A stretch of DNA of 9,635 bases from Oscillospiraceae bacterium (GTDB taxonomy: Bacteria > Bacillota > Clostridia > Oscillospirales > Ruminococcaceae), in NCBI GenBank assembly GCA_016296165.1, contig JAEDJV010000091.1, positions 1 through 9,635 of the forward strand. The letters run 5' to 3'. Below the pieces are notes generated by a model, which worked only from the letters and a program-made list of their open reading frames with translations, did not search any database and was not told the DNA's origin. The first letter of the stretch is position 1. Each line of letters opens with the position of its first letter. The translations under genes and the position numbers were made by a program. This document shows, one piece after another, positions 1-6,232 of this stretch.

Positions 1-1
1 C

Positions 2-1096
2 GGTAATGACATTGACTGTGATTATCAGCTGCTCGATGTTAAAAAGGCAAAGGTTTATTTTTATAAAGAAATCACAAAAAATGTTGACGTATCAATAAAT
101 GCACCAAACATAACAGCTGCTGACGGATACAGAATAAAAAACATAACCTGCAGTTCTGTTTCAGTTACAGGTCCTGAACCATATGTAAATATGATAAGCG
201 GATGCTCACTTTATCTTCCGCAGAATGTTTCATATGACTTCCGCAAATCTCTCAGCGTACAGGCAAATCTCCAGAATCTTACTTTTTTCAATGAAGAAGG
301 CGAAAACATAAATGAACTTCTGGCTCCATATTACAAAAAAGATCAGTTCAAAATTAATAAAACAGACCTGTCAGTGATGATTAATGTTTCAATGGTCAAA
401 AACCTTGATATCACATACAGCCTTACAGATGTGCCGGATTATTTTGATCAGGATTTCATCCTGAAACGTCTTTCACTGAGTGTTCCTTCAATTGCAGTTT
501 CATCAGATGATCCTGCTCTGGAAAATATGGATACACTCCCTGTTGCTACAGAACAAAATATCTCACTTAGCAAAATCGGAATTGATTTTTCTACTACCTT
601 TGATTTGAACAAAGCACTTGAAAGTTATCCAAAACTCTCAAATGACACCAAGATATCAGCATGCTATGTAAATTTCGATAACACCGGAATTTCTGAAAAA
701 ACTTTTGAAGGCATATCTTCTGATCACTTTATCATTAAAAATCCTTATGAATCTTCATATAAAGTTGAGCTTATAACCCAGAGGCTTCCGAATGTTACAA
801 TAGTCGGTCCGGCAGAGGATCTTGCAAAACTCACAGCCGATGACCTGACTGTTGAGATTGATATTCTGAAGAGCGAAATTTCTGACAACGGAAATATCAA
901 TCCGGGAATCACAACTATTAAAGCGCGCGTCCTCCCTCCTAAAGGATGCAGAAACGTATGGGTATTCGGAGAATATCCCGTAGATATTGAAATTTCAGAA
1001 TTACCTGACGAACCGGAATTTACCTCCGCATCACATCAGGCGTACCCATCACCACGCGAAACAGTAGTTTCTGAAAACTCTAATTCAAATTATTAA
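2..1096 (+). CDS. cdaR: YbbR-repeat protein, CdaR-like regulator of diadenylate cyclase, 5'-truncated
   Basis: The frame is open from base 2, so the gene enters from outside the window; 364 residues are visible. Two YbbR-type repeat hallmarks can be read: 'VSVTGPEPYVNMI' near the visible start and 'VTIVGPAEDLAKL' near residue 260 of the visible part, each a beta-strand, Gly-Pro, then a short helix. The first visible residues (VYFYKEITKNVDVSI) look like the end of an earlier repeat. In Firmicutes such proteins are membrane-anchored extracytoplasmic partners of the c-di-AMP synthase CdaA, usually encoded directly upstream; that gene and the N-terminal membrane anchor would lie outside the window. 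The last ~28 residues after the final repeat are polar and low in complexity (Ser, Pro, Glu, Asn), probably a disordered tail. The gene ends 10 bases before an intrinsic terminator. The YbbR family is well supported; the CdaR role is inferred from family and domain order. Confidence 0.8.
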   Translation, partial: GNDIDCDYQLLDVKKAKVYFYKEITKNVDVSINAPNITAADGYRIKNITCSSVSVTGPEPYVNMISGCSLYLPQNVSYDFRKSLSVQANLQNLTFFNEEGENINELLAPYYKKDQFKINKTDLSVMINVSMVKNLDITYSLTDVPDYFDQDFILKRLSLSVPSIAVSSDDPALENMDTLPVATEQNISLSKIGIDFSTTFDLNKALESYPKLSNDTKISACYVNFDNTGISEKTFEGISSDHFIIKNPYESSYKVELITQRLPNVTIVGPAEDLAKLTADDLTVEIDILKSEISDNGNINPGITTIKARVLPPKGCRNVWVFGEYPVDIEISELPDEPEFTSASHQAYPSPRETVVSENSNSNY

Positions 1097-1106
1097 TTTT
1101 TCATCA

Positions 1107-1146
1107 AAATCCCCTGTATAGAATAATTTACAGGGGATTTTTTATT
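1107..1146 (+). terminator. Rho-independent terminator of the YbbR/CdaR-like gene
   Basis: A perfect 12-bp stem (1107-1118 AAATCCCCTGTA with 1129-1140 TACAGGGGATTT) closes a 10-base A/T-rich loop. It contains a CCCC/GGGG core and runs into six T residues (1138-1143). It starts 10 bases after the stop codon. Confidence 0.93.
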
Positions 1147-1204
1147 GGAAAATAGGAATATTTATGAACAAAGTATTAATTTTTCAAAACTTCCAAAAAA
1201 ACTA

Positions 1205-1233
1205 TTCACAAACTTATTTTTTTTGTGTATAAT
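1205..1233 (+). promoter_or_regulatory. Sigma-A-type promoter of the GH9 gene
   Basis: A -35 box TTCACA (1205-1210, 5 of 6 matches to TTGACA) is followed by a 17-base T-rich spacer and a perfect -10 TATAAT (1228-1233). Transcription would start near 1240, giving a leader of about 65 bases with the ribosome binding site AAAGGA (1290-1294) before the ATG at 1306. The rest of the 209-base gap (1147-1204) is A/T-rich; it holds only a short TTGGAA...TTCCAA inverted pair to which I assign no role. Confidence 0.75.
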
Positions 1234-1305
1234 AATGTTGTATAGAATTGATTGAAATAAGTTGTATTTATTTTAATTTCTAAAATTTGAAAGGATGAAT
1301 TACCA

Positions 1306-3540
1306 ATGAACTCTACAAACAAGTTCACAAAAAAAGCTGTTGCTGCAATAGCTGCGTTCACACTTACTCTTTCCTCTCTCGGACAGACAGGTGCTCTCAA
1401 ATCAGAAGATAACGTAAAGGCTGCTGGTTCAGATAACTATGCAAAACTTTTACAGGAATCACTCTTCTTCTATGATGCTAACATGTGCGGCAAGCAGGTT
1501 GAATCAAAAGGCTTAATGTCATGGAGAAGAAACTGTCATACAAGCGATGAAGTTGACGGCGGTTTCCACGATGCCGGCGACCACGCTATATTTGGTCTCC
1601 CACAGGGATTTACAGCTTCAGTACTCGCATGGAGCTACTATGAATTTAAAGATGCTTATGATGCACTCGGTCAAACAGAACACTACAAGACAATCATGAA
1701 CCACTTCTGTGAATTCTTCAGAAATTCTACAAAATTAAGCGGTAATACGGTTACAAGTTTCCTCTACCAGAAGGGCGACGGTGATGAAGACCACAGCTAC
1801 TGGGGTGCTCCTGAACTTCAGACAGGCAACAGAAAGATGTTCTGGACATCAAACAGTGCAAGCGACATGGCAGCTGACTATGCTGCAGCTCTCGCTATAA
1901 ATTACATAAACTTCGGCAACAAAGAAGACCTCAAGTATGCTGAAGCACTTTACAAGTTCTCAACACAGAATAACAGAGTAGAATCAAATGGTCCTGCCGG
2001 ATTCTATTTAGCAAACAATGCAAGTCCTACTGATGAACAGGCTTTTGCTGCCGGCTGGCTTTACCTTGCTACAAAGAATGAATCATACAAGAACGACTGT
2101 GCTTCAAAGCAGACTCAGTATCTCGGATGGTGTGACGGATGGGACAACAGAGGTCTCGGTGCAGCGTGTGTATATGCAGAAATCACAAATGACTGGTCAA
2201 AAGTAAACGGCTACCTTGGTTCACTCTGCAACGGAAACGGTTACCTCTGCATGGATGACTGGGGAAGTGCAAGACTTAACTGCTCTGTTCAGTTCACAGC
2301 ACTCGTTGCAAGCAAACACTCAAATGCAGACTACACAGCATGGTGTAAAAACCAGATGAACTATATCCTTGGTGACAACCCGTTCAACATCTGCTTTGTA
2401 ACAGGTTTTGCATCAAACTCAGCTAAGAATACTCACCACAGAGCAGCATCAGGCTACCAGGGTTATGAAGGATCTGACGGTCTCACAACAGGTACAACTA
2501 CATATCATCCTACAAAGAGTCACGTTCTCATCGGTGCTCTCGCAGGCGGTCCTAACAAGAATGGTGAGTATAAGGATGTTATTAACGACTACCAGTGCAA
2601 CGAAGTTGCTCTCGACTACAATGCAGGTCTTGTAGGTTCTGCTGCTGGTCTCTACTCAGTATTCAAGTCAGGTACAGTAGAATCAAGCATTCCTGGTACT
2701 AAGTCAAACGGTACAGGTTCTTCAGTAGTAACACCTCCTGTTACTACTACAACACCAGTTGTAACAAATCCTCCTGCTAACACAACAACTACAAAAACAT
2801 CAACAACTTCATCTAATAACACTCCTTCAAGCAACGGTGGTTACACACTTACTCTCAATCAGGCTGTTGACTATGACAAGCTTCCTGAAGACGATAAGAT
2901 GATTGGCTGGAAATGGTCTGAATTCAAGATTCCTACAACCGAAAAGATTACTAAGGTTGAAGTAAACATCTCAACATCCGCTTCAAAGATTGGCAAATGG
3001 CAGGGTGCTTTTGGTACTTCCACAAGTGTTGCTCCTGGTTACTGGGCACAGTCTGATGAGATGGAAGAATCAATCTCAAGCAATAAGGGTAAAATCACAT
3101 GGGATATAGATGCTGCTACTTCAAAGATTATCCAGACTCAGTATGGCGGAGAACTCAAGTTCGGTATCTGGTGGATTGACTGCAAACAGTTCACAATCGA
3201 TTCCATTACAGTTTATACAGAAGGCGGCAGCTCTTCTACAACAACTACTACAAAAGCAACAACTACTACAAGAGCAACTACTACTACAAGAGCAACTACT
3301 ACTACAAAGGCTACAACTACTACAAAAACATCAACAACAGCTACACCTCCTTCATCTTCTTCAAAGGGTGACGTTGACTGCAACGGATCATTATCTGCTG
3401 TTGACATCGTTACACTTATGCAGTCTATGGTAGGTAAGATTTCACTTACATCACAGGGCAAAACTAATGCTGACCTCAACAATGACGGACAGATTACAGT
3501 CATTGACCTTGTTAAGTTAAAGAACTTACTCATCTCATAA
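1306..3540 (+). CDS. Secreted modular GH9 endoglucanase with CBM79-like module and type I dockerin
   Basis: A 744-residue cellulosomal enzyme expected to hydrolyse beta-1,4-glucan (cellulose or mixed-linked glucan) outside the cell. Order: signal peptide (basic NKFTKK, hydrophobic 11-26, cleavage probably around 30-40); GH9 catalytic domain ~43-455; Thr/Pro/Ser linker ~457-512; beta-rich module ~513-638; Thr-rich linker ~641-686; dockerin ~688-744. GH9 marks are the nucleophile-region motif GGFHDAGDH (D89, D92), the signature THHRAASG (376-383) and the acid E433 in NEVALDYNAG. No N-terminal Ig-like domain and no CBM3c are seen; the catalytic domain starts directly after the signal peptide. 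The 513-638 module has the tandem W622-W623 plus W565, W580, W535 and W537 and resembles CBM79. The dockerin shows two calcium loops (D689-D691-N693-S695-D700 and D723-N725-D727-D734), so it should dock to a scaffoldin cohesin. The gene stands alone between two terminators. The GH9 and dockerin calls are near certain; the CBM family is probable. Confidence 0.95.
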   Translation: MNSTNKFTKKAVAAIAAFTLTLSSLGQTGALKSEDNVKAAGSDNYAKLLQESLFFYDANMCGKQVESKGLMSWRRNCHTSDEVDGGFHDAGDHAIFGLPQGFTASVLAWSYYEFKDAYDALGQTEHYKTIMNHFCEFFRNSTKLSGNTVTSFLYQKGDGDEDHSYWGAPELQTGNRKMFWTSNSASDMAADYAAALAINYINFGNKEDLKYAEALYKFSTQNNRVESNGPAGFYLANNASPTDEQAFAAGWLYLATKNESYKNDCASKQTQYLGWCDGWDNRGLGAACVYAEITNDWSKVNGYLGSLCNGNGYLCMDDWGSARLNCSVQFTALVASKHSNADYTAWCKNQMNYILGDNPFNICFVTGFASNSAKNTHHRAASGYQGYEGSDGLTTGTTTYHPTKSHVLIGALAGGPNKNGEYKDVINDYQCNEVALDYNAGLVGSAAGLYSVFKSGTVESSIPGTKSNGTGSSVVTPPVTTTTPVVTNPPANTTTTKTSTTSSNNTPSSNGGYTLTLNQAVDYDKLPEDDKMIGWKWSEFKIPTTEKITKVEVNISTSASKIGKWQGAFGTSTSVAPGYWAQSDEMEESISSNKGKITWDIDAATSKIIQTQYGGELKFGIWWIDCKQFTIDSITVYTEGGSSSTTTTTKATTTTRATTTTRATTTTKATTTTKTSTTATPPSSSSKGDVDCNGSLSAVDIVTLMQSMVGKISLTSQGKTNADLNNDGQITVIDLVKLKNLLIS
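3237..3340 (+). repeat. In-frame 18-base tandem repeat coding a Thr-rich linker
   Basis: About five imperfect 18-base units of the form ACAACTACTACAARRGCA encode TTTT(K/R)A six-residue steps. The array separates the CBM79-like module from the dockerin. Such Thr linkers are typical of Ruminococcus cellulosomal enzymes and are often O-glycosylated. Units differ at synonymous and Lys/Arg positions, so the array is not a recent perfect expansion. Confidence 0.85.
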
Positions 3541-3583
3541 TTTAAAAAAAATTATCCCTCCTGCTTAAGCAGGAGGGATTTTT
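3541..3583. terminator. Bidirectional intrinsic terminator between the GH9 and SDR genes
   Basis: A perfect palindrome, ATCCCTCCTGCTT (3554-3566) with AAGCAGGAGGGAT (3567-3579), has a U-tract on each side: TTTTT (3579-3583) for + strand transcripts, and eight A residues (3544-3551) that become a U-run for - strand transcripts. It lies directly after the GH9 stop and just beyond the SDR stop, so it can serve both converging genes. Confidence 0.92.
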
Positions 3584-3584
3584 G

Positions 3585-4340
3585 TTATAATGGTGTTTTA
3601 TTTTTCTGTATATTATAAACAATCTTTGATTTTAATAAAGAAGGGAGGAAAGCGGAACCTAAGATACTAAGTTTCATTTTTAATCCCGGAACGATACAAA
3701 ACGTTCCTTTCATAGTTTCATCTATCGCATATCGGGCAACTTCTTCTGATACAGCAGGACTAAAACTATTTGATACCCCTATCCTTCGGTTAAATTCTGT
3801 CTGAACAGGTCCGGGACAAAGTACACTTATCTGTACTTTACTTCCGGATTCTTTTATTTCTCTTAAAAGTGACTGTGAAAGATTGAGCACATAGCTTTTG
3901 GATGCATAGTATGCAGCCATAAGAGGACCCGGATAAAAAGCAGCAGATGATGAAACATTTAAGATAGTTCCTCTGTTATTTTTTCTGAATCGTTTATAAA
4001 AATATTTTGTGAGGATATGGAGAGATGTGACGTTGAGATTAATAAGTTCAAGTTCCTTTGACGCAGGAATATTTTCAAATGCTCCTACAGCACCTATTCC
4101 GGCGTTATTTATAAGCAGATCTATATCAATGTCTTTACATAACCTGCATAATTTTACGGCATTCTTCGGCTCTGAAAGGTCAGCTGTTATAATTTTAACT
4201 TTTACAGGAAGGCGCCTTTTCAACTCTAAGAGTTTCTCCTTGTTTCTTGCGGTAAGTATAAGATCAAACCCTAGTTCACTTAAATATATGGCCATATCTC
4301 GACCTAACCCGGTACTCGCTCCGGTAATAAGTGCAGTCAT
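3585..4340 (-). CDS. Short-chain dehydrogenase/reductase (classical SDR)
   Basis: A 251-residue NAD(P)-dependent oxidoreductase with a single Rossmann domain, the usual length of classical SDRs. The cofactor motif TGASTGLG (6-13), NNAG (78-81), the structural N103, the catalytic set S131, Y144, K148 (YYASK) and the PG motif LCPGPVQTEF (174-183) are all present, so the enzyme should be active. R32 and K34 after the second strand (LILTARNKEK) suggest NADP(H) preference. It belongs to the DltE/YqjQ-like group of broad-spectrum SDRs; the substrate cannot be told from sequence. The ATG at 4340 has the ribosome binding site AAGGAG (4355-4350, minus strand) nine bases upstream. It is divergent from the small ATPase gene and converges on the GH9 gene. 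I could not resolve its own promoter. The tail after ~220 is hydrophobic then basic, which may give loose membrane association. Confidence 0.9.
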   Translation of the reverse strand: MTALITGASTGLGRDMAIYLSELGFDLILTARNKEKLLELKRRLPVKVKIITADLSEPKNAVKLCRLCKDIDIDLLINNAGIGAVGAFENIPASKELELINLNVTSLHILTKYFYKRFRKNNRGTILNVSSSAAFYPGPLMAAYYASKSYVLNLSQSLLREIKESGSKVQISVLCPGPVQTEFNRRIGVSNSFSPAVSEEVARYAIDETMKGTFCIVPGLKMKLSILGSAFLPSLLKSKIVYNIQKNKTPL

Positions 4341-4366
4341 AAAAAAATTCTCCTTTTTATTTACTC

Positions 4367-4396
4367 TTTACAATTGTTTATCGTATATGCTATAAT
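4367..4396 (+). promoter_or_regulatory. Probable promoter of the RsbW-like ATPase gene
   Basis: TTTACA (4367-4372, 5 of 6 to the -35 consensus), an 18-base spacer, and a perfect -10 TATAAT (4391-4396). The -10 lies inside the inverted repeat 4384-4410. The start point would be about 4403, leaving a leader of some 35 bases. Confidence 0.6.
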
Positions 4397-4410
4397 AAAT
4401 ATAGCATATA
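4384..4410. promoter_or_regulatory. Perfect 11-bp inverted repeat over the -10 box, candidate operator
   Basis: TATATGCTATA (4384-4394) and TATAGCATATA (4400-4410) are exact reverse complements around five bases (ATAAA). No U-tract follows, so it is not a terminator. It overlaps the ATPase-gene -10 and sits in the only intergenic space shared with the divergent SDR gene, which is where a dimeric repressor would bind. A-T richness makes a chance palindrome more likely than usual, but the central GC dinucleotides also match. Confidence 0.5.
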
Positions 4411-4422
4411 TTATAAAAATGT

Positions 4423-4428
4423 AAGGAG
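4423..4428 (+). promoter_or_regulatory. Ribosome binding site deciding the ATPase start
   Basis: AAGGAG ends two bases before the ATG at 4431, too close for initiation, but eight bases before the ATG at 4437. The second ATG is therefore the better start. Confidence 0.75.
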
Positions 4429-4436
4429 TAATGTTT

Positions 4437-4874
4437 ATGAACGATAACAATAAAATATCATATATTGTAAGTCCAAATGATTTTATGGGAGCTGGAAATG
4501 TTTCTGAAGACATAAAATCCAGACTCACAGAAATGAACGTTAACGCAGAAATCATCCGAAAAGCGGCACTAGCTGTTTATGAAACCGAACTCAATATGAT
4601 TATCCACGCAAACGGCGGCCTCATCGAGGCAGAGATAACTCCTGAACTTCTGAGTATCGAAGCGTCAGACAATGGTCCTGGTATAGCTGATGTTGATAAA
4701 GCTATGGAAACAGGATATACTACTGTCTCTCCTGATTCAGAAATAAGATCAAGAGGTATGGGTAAAGGAATCGGTTTTACAAACATCCGAAAATGTACCG
4801 ATTCCTTCGAGGTTGAAACTGAACTCGGATGCGGAACAACAATAAGATTTGAAGTTAATCTTTCTGCATCCTGA
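4437..4874 (+). CDS. RsbW/SpoIIAB-like HATPase_c protein (anti-sigma factor/serine kinase family)
   Basis: A 145-residue single-domain GHKL ATPase. From the ATG at 4437, the N box is YETELNMIIHAN (48-59, with E49, N53 and H57), the G1 box is DNGPGI (78-83), and the glycine-rich lid is RGMGKGIGFTNI (106-117), closing with GTTIRFEV. That is the complete nucleotide-binding set without a histidine-phosphotransfer domain, as in anti-sigma kinases of the RsbW type. Wording such as AAxAVYETELNMIIHA closely recalls the small ATP-binding proteins found in clostridial clusters with DRTGG-domain proteins and [FeFe]-hydrogenase subunits. None of those partners, nor an anti-anti-sigma or sigma gene, is next to it here. 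It has its own promoter, is divergent from the SDR gene, and overlaps the end of the U32 gene by 20 bases. Fold and ATP binding are firm; the partner and the kinase role are unknown. Confidence 0.82.
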   Translation: MNDNNKISYIVSPNDFMGAGNVSEDIKSRLTEMNVNAEIIRKAALAVYETELNMIIHANGGLIEAEITPELLSIEASDNGPGIADVDKAMETGYTTVSPDSEIRSRGMGKGIGFTNIRKCTDSFEVETELGCGTTIRFEVNLSAS

Positions 4875-6060
4875 TTATTGCATCCTTCGGGAAAGTTTTA
4901 TCACATGGAATTGAGAATTTCATCATCGCATGATTGGCACTTTCAACCGGTTCATCCTTTTCATTGAATATCACATCAGCTTTTATTATCTCCGGCTTTG
5001 TCCCCGGTGAAAATACTTCAAGTGTATCTCCCGCAAGAAACTTGTTGCGCTGTGTGGCATATATTCTTCCGTCTCTGCATTCATCAACAACAGCAACAAC
5101 ATCATATTCTCTGATATAACCACCTGTTTCGTAGTACTGACTGTCCTTAGGGTGACCAAAGAAAAATCCTGTACAGTATTTTCTGTGACTTACCTTAAAC
5201 ACTTCGTCATATACCCACTGAGGAACAGTCTCCCCTCTCAGACAATGATCAACAGCCATTCTATATGCGTTTGTAACAACAGATACATAGTAGGCCGACT
5301 TTGCCCTTCCCTCAATCTTGAGACTATATATACCTGCTTCACGAAGCTTCTGGATATGTTCTATCATTGACATATCCTTGGCATTAAGAATATACGTTCC
5401 CTGTTCATCTTCAAATACCGGGAAAAATTCATTCGGACGTTTTTCTTCCTGAAGATGATAACCCCATCTGCATGGCTGAGCACATTCTCCCCTGTTGGCA
5501 TCTCTGTTTACAAGATAGCTTGAAAGCAGACATCTTCCGGAGAATGAAACGCACATGGCACCATGAACAAAACATTCTATCTCCATTTCCTTAGGTGTTT
5601 TAGCCCGTATTTCAGCGATCTCATCAATTGAAAGTTCTCTGGCAAGTACTACTCGCTTACATCCCATATTGTATAGTTCGTTTGCTGTTACATAATTTAC
5701 AATTCCTGTCTGCGTTGAAGCATGTATCTCCATATCAGGAGCATATTTTTTTATTAATGAAATGATACCAAGATCTGCTGCTATAAGGGCATCAACTCCA
5801 CATTCAACAGCTTCCTTTACAAACTGTTCAAAAAGCGGGATCTCACTATTTCTTGGAAGAGTGTTACAGGTCAGATATACTTTTACGCCTTTTTCATGCG
5901 AGAGCTTAACCGCTTCCATAAGACCTTCATAGTCGAAGTTAGATGAAGATGCTCTCATTCCAAAATTTTTTCTTCCCAGATATACTGCATCTGCACCATA
6001 GTTAAGTGCTGATAAAAGTCTTTCCCGGTCACCTGCAGGTGCTAAAACTTCAAGTTCCAA
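4855..6060 (-). CDS. U32 peptidase-family protein, TrhP/YrrO-like probable tRNA hydroxylation enzyme
   Basis: From the TTG at 6060 the protein has 401 residues, close to the usual ~420 of YrrO/TrhP. It opens with the family's LAPAGDRERLLSALNYGADAVYLG barrel start and carries the U32 signature ECFVHGAMC...GRC..S (162-180). Cysteines C170, C177, C193 and C197 are placed like the iron-sulfur ligands known in the related UbiU/UbiV, so a [4Fe-4S] cluster is likely. Although named collagenase-like peptidases, characterised relatives TrhP/YrrO take part in 5-hydroxyuridine formation at tRNA position 34, using prephenate. Start: an ATG at 6093 opens the longest frame but has no ribosome binding site and lies inside the inverted repeat 6082-6222. 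The TTG at 6060 has a perfect AGGAGG seven bases upstream and gives the normal N terminus. It is last in the thyX-mltG gene line; mltG and U32 genes neighbour each other in many Firmicutes (yrrL-yrrM-yrrN-yrrO in B. subtilis). Its 3' end overlaps the convergent ATPase gene. Confidence 0.88.
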   Translation of the reverse strand: MELEVLAPAGDRERLLSALNYGADAVYLGRKNFGMRASSSNFDYEGLMEAVKLSHEKGVKVYLTCNTLPRNSEIPLFEQFVKEAVECGVDALIAADLGIISLIKKYAPDMEIHASTQTGIVNYVTANELYNMGCKRVVLARELSIDEIAEIRAKTPKEMEIECFVHGAMCVSFSGRCLLSSYLVNRDANRGECAQPCRWGYHLQEEKRPNEFFPVFEDEQGTYILNAKDMSMIEHIQKLREAGIYSLKIEGRAKSAYYVSVVTNAYRMAVDHCLRGETVPQWVYDEVFKVSHRKYCTGFFFGHPKDSQYYETGGYIREYDVVAVVDECRDGRIYATQRNKFLAGDTLEVFSPGTKPEIIKADVIFNEKDEPVESANHAMMKFSIPCDKTFPKDAIIRMQKD

Positions 6061-6067
6061 AGTAATT

Positions 6068-6073
6068 CCTCCT
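6068..6073 (-). promoter_or_regulatory. AGGAGG ribosome binding site for the TTG start of the U32 gene
   Basis: The perfect AGGAGG on the minus strand (6073 to 6068) is followed by seven bases (AATTACT) and then TTG at 6060. No other start codon in frame is suitably placed: the ATG at 6093 lies upstream of the site. Confidence 0.88.
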
Positions 6074-6081
6074 GTTTTTTC

Positions 6082-6222
6082 AAAAACCACCATTCAAAAC
6101 TGAATTTTATTCACAAAGCAGTTAAAGTTTATATGCAGGACTTTAGTCTGAGTTTTGCACTTCAGAGTACCTGAATTTTTACTGCTAACCTGTTGTAAAA
6201 TTCAAAATGACTGGTGGTTTTT
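6082..6222. repeat. Long nested imperfect inverted repeat in the mltG-U32 intergenic leader
   Basis: The 172-base gap between mltG and the U32 start holds one coherent hairpin-like array of complementary blocks in nested order: 6082-6092 AAAAACCACCA with 6212-6222 (11 bp), 6101-6109 TGAATTTTA with 6196-6204 (9 bp), 6118-6122 GCAGT with 6181-6185, 6136-6139 CAGG with 6170-6173, and 6147-6151 TCTGA with 6162-6166, around a ten-base loop. Internal loops separate the blocks. It would be transcribed from the minus strand as an RNA leader ending nine bases before AGGAGG. It could be a structured leader, a partial terminator (only five U follow on the minus strand) or a decayed MITE-like element; no target-site duplication is evident. 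I see no convincing separate promoter in the gap. Confidence 0.65.
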
Positions 6223-6232
6223 ATTTTTTTAT

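Noticed and set aside
1147..1204. Short TTGGAA...TTCCAA inverted pair before the GH9 promoter as an operator
   Set aside because: Only six bases per arm, widely spaced and A/T-rich; not distinguishable from chance.
3237..3340. Short tandem repeats that could suggest a CRISPR-like or minisatellite array
   Set aside because: The units are in frame, adjacent without spacers, and encode the Thr-rich linker of the GH9 enzyme.
3213..3533. Open frame on the minus strand opposite the linker and dockerin
   Set aside because: It is a Val-rich antisense reading of the Thr repeats, with no ribosome binding site and no family features.
6083..6100. GGTGG on the minus strand before the U32 gene, recalling a T-box antiterminator
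   Set aside because: The T-box consensus around it (AGGGUGG...ACCGCG) is absent, no stem I or specifier loop is seen, and the downstream gene is not an aminoacyl-tRNA synthetase or amino acid gene.
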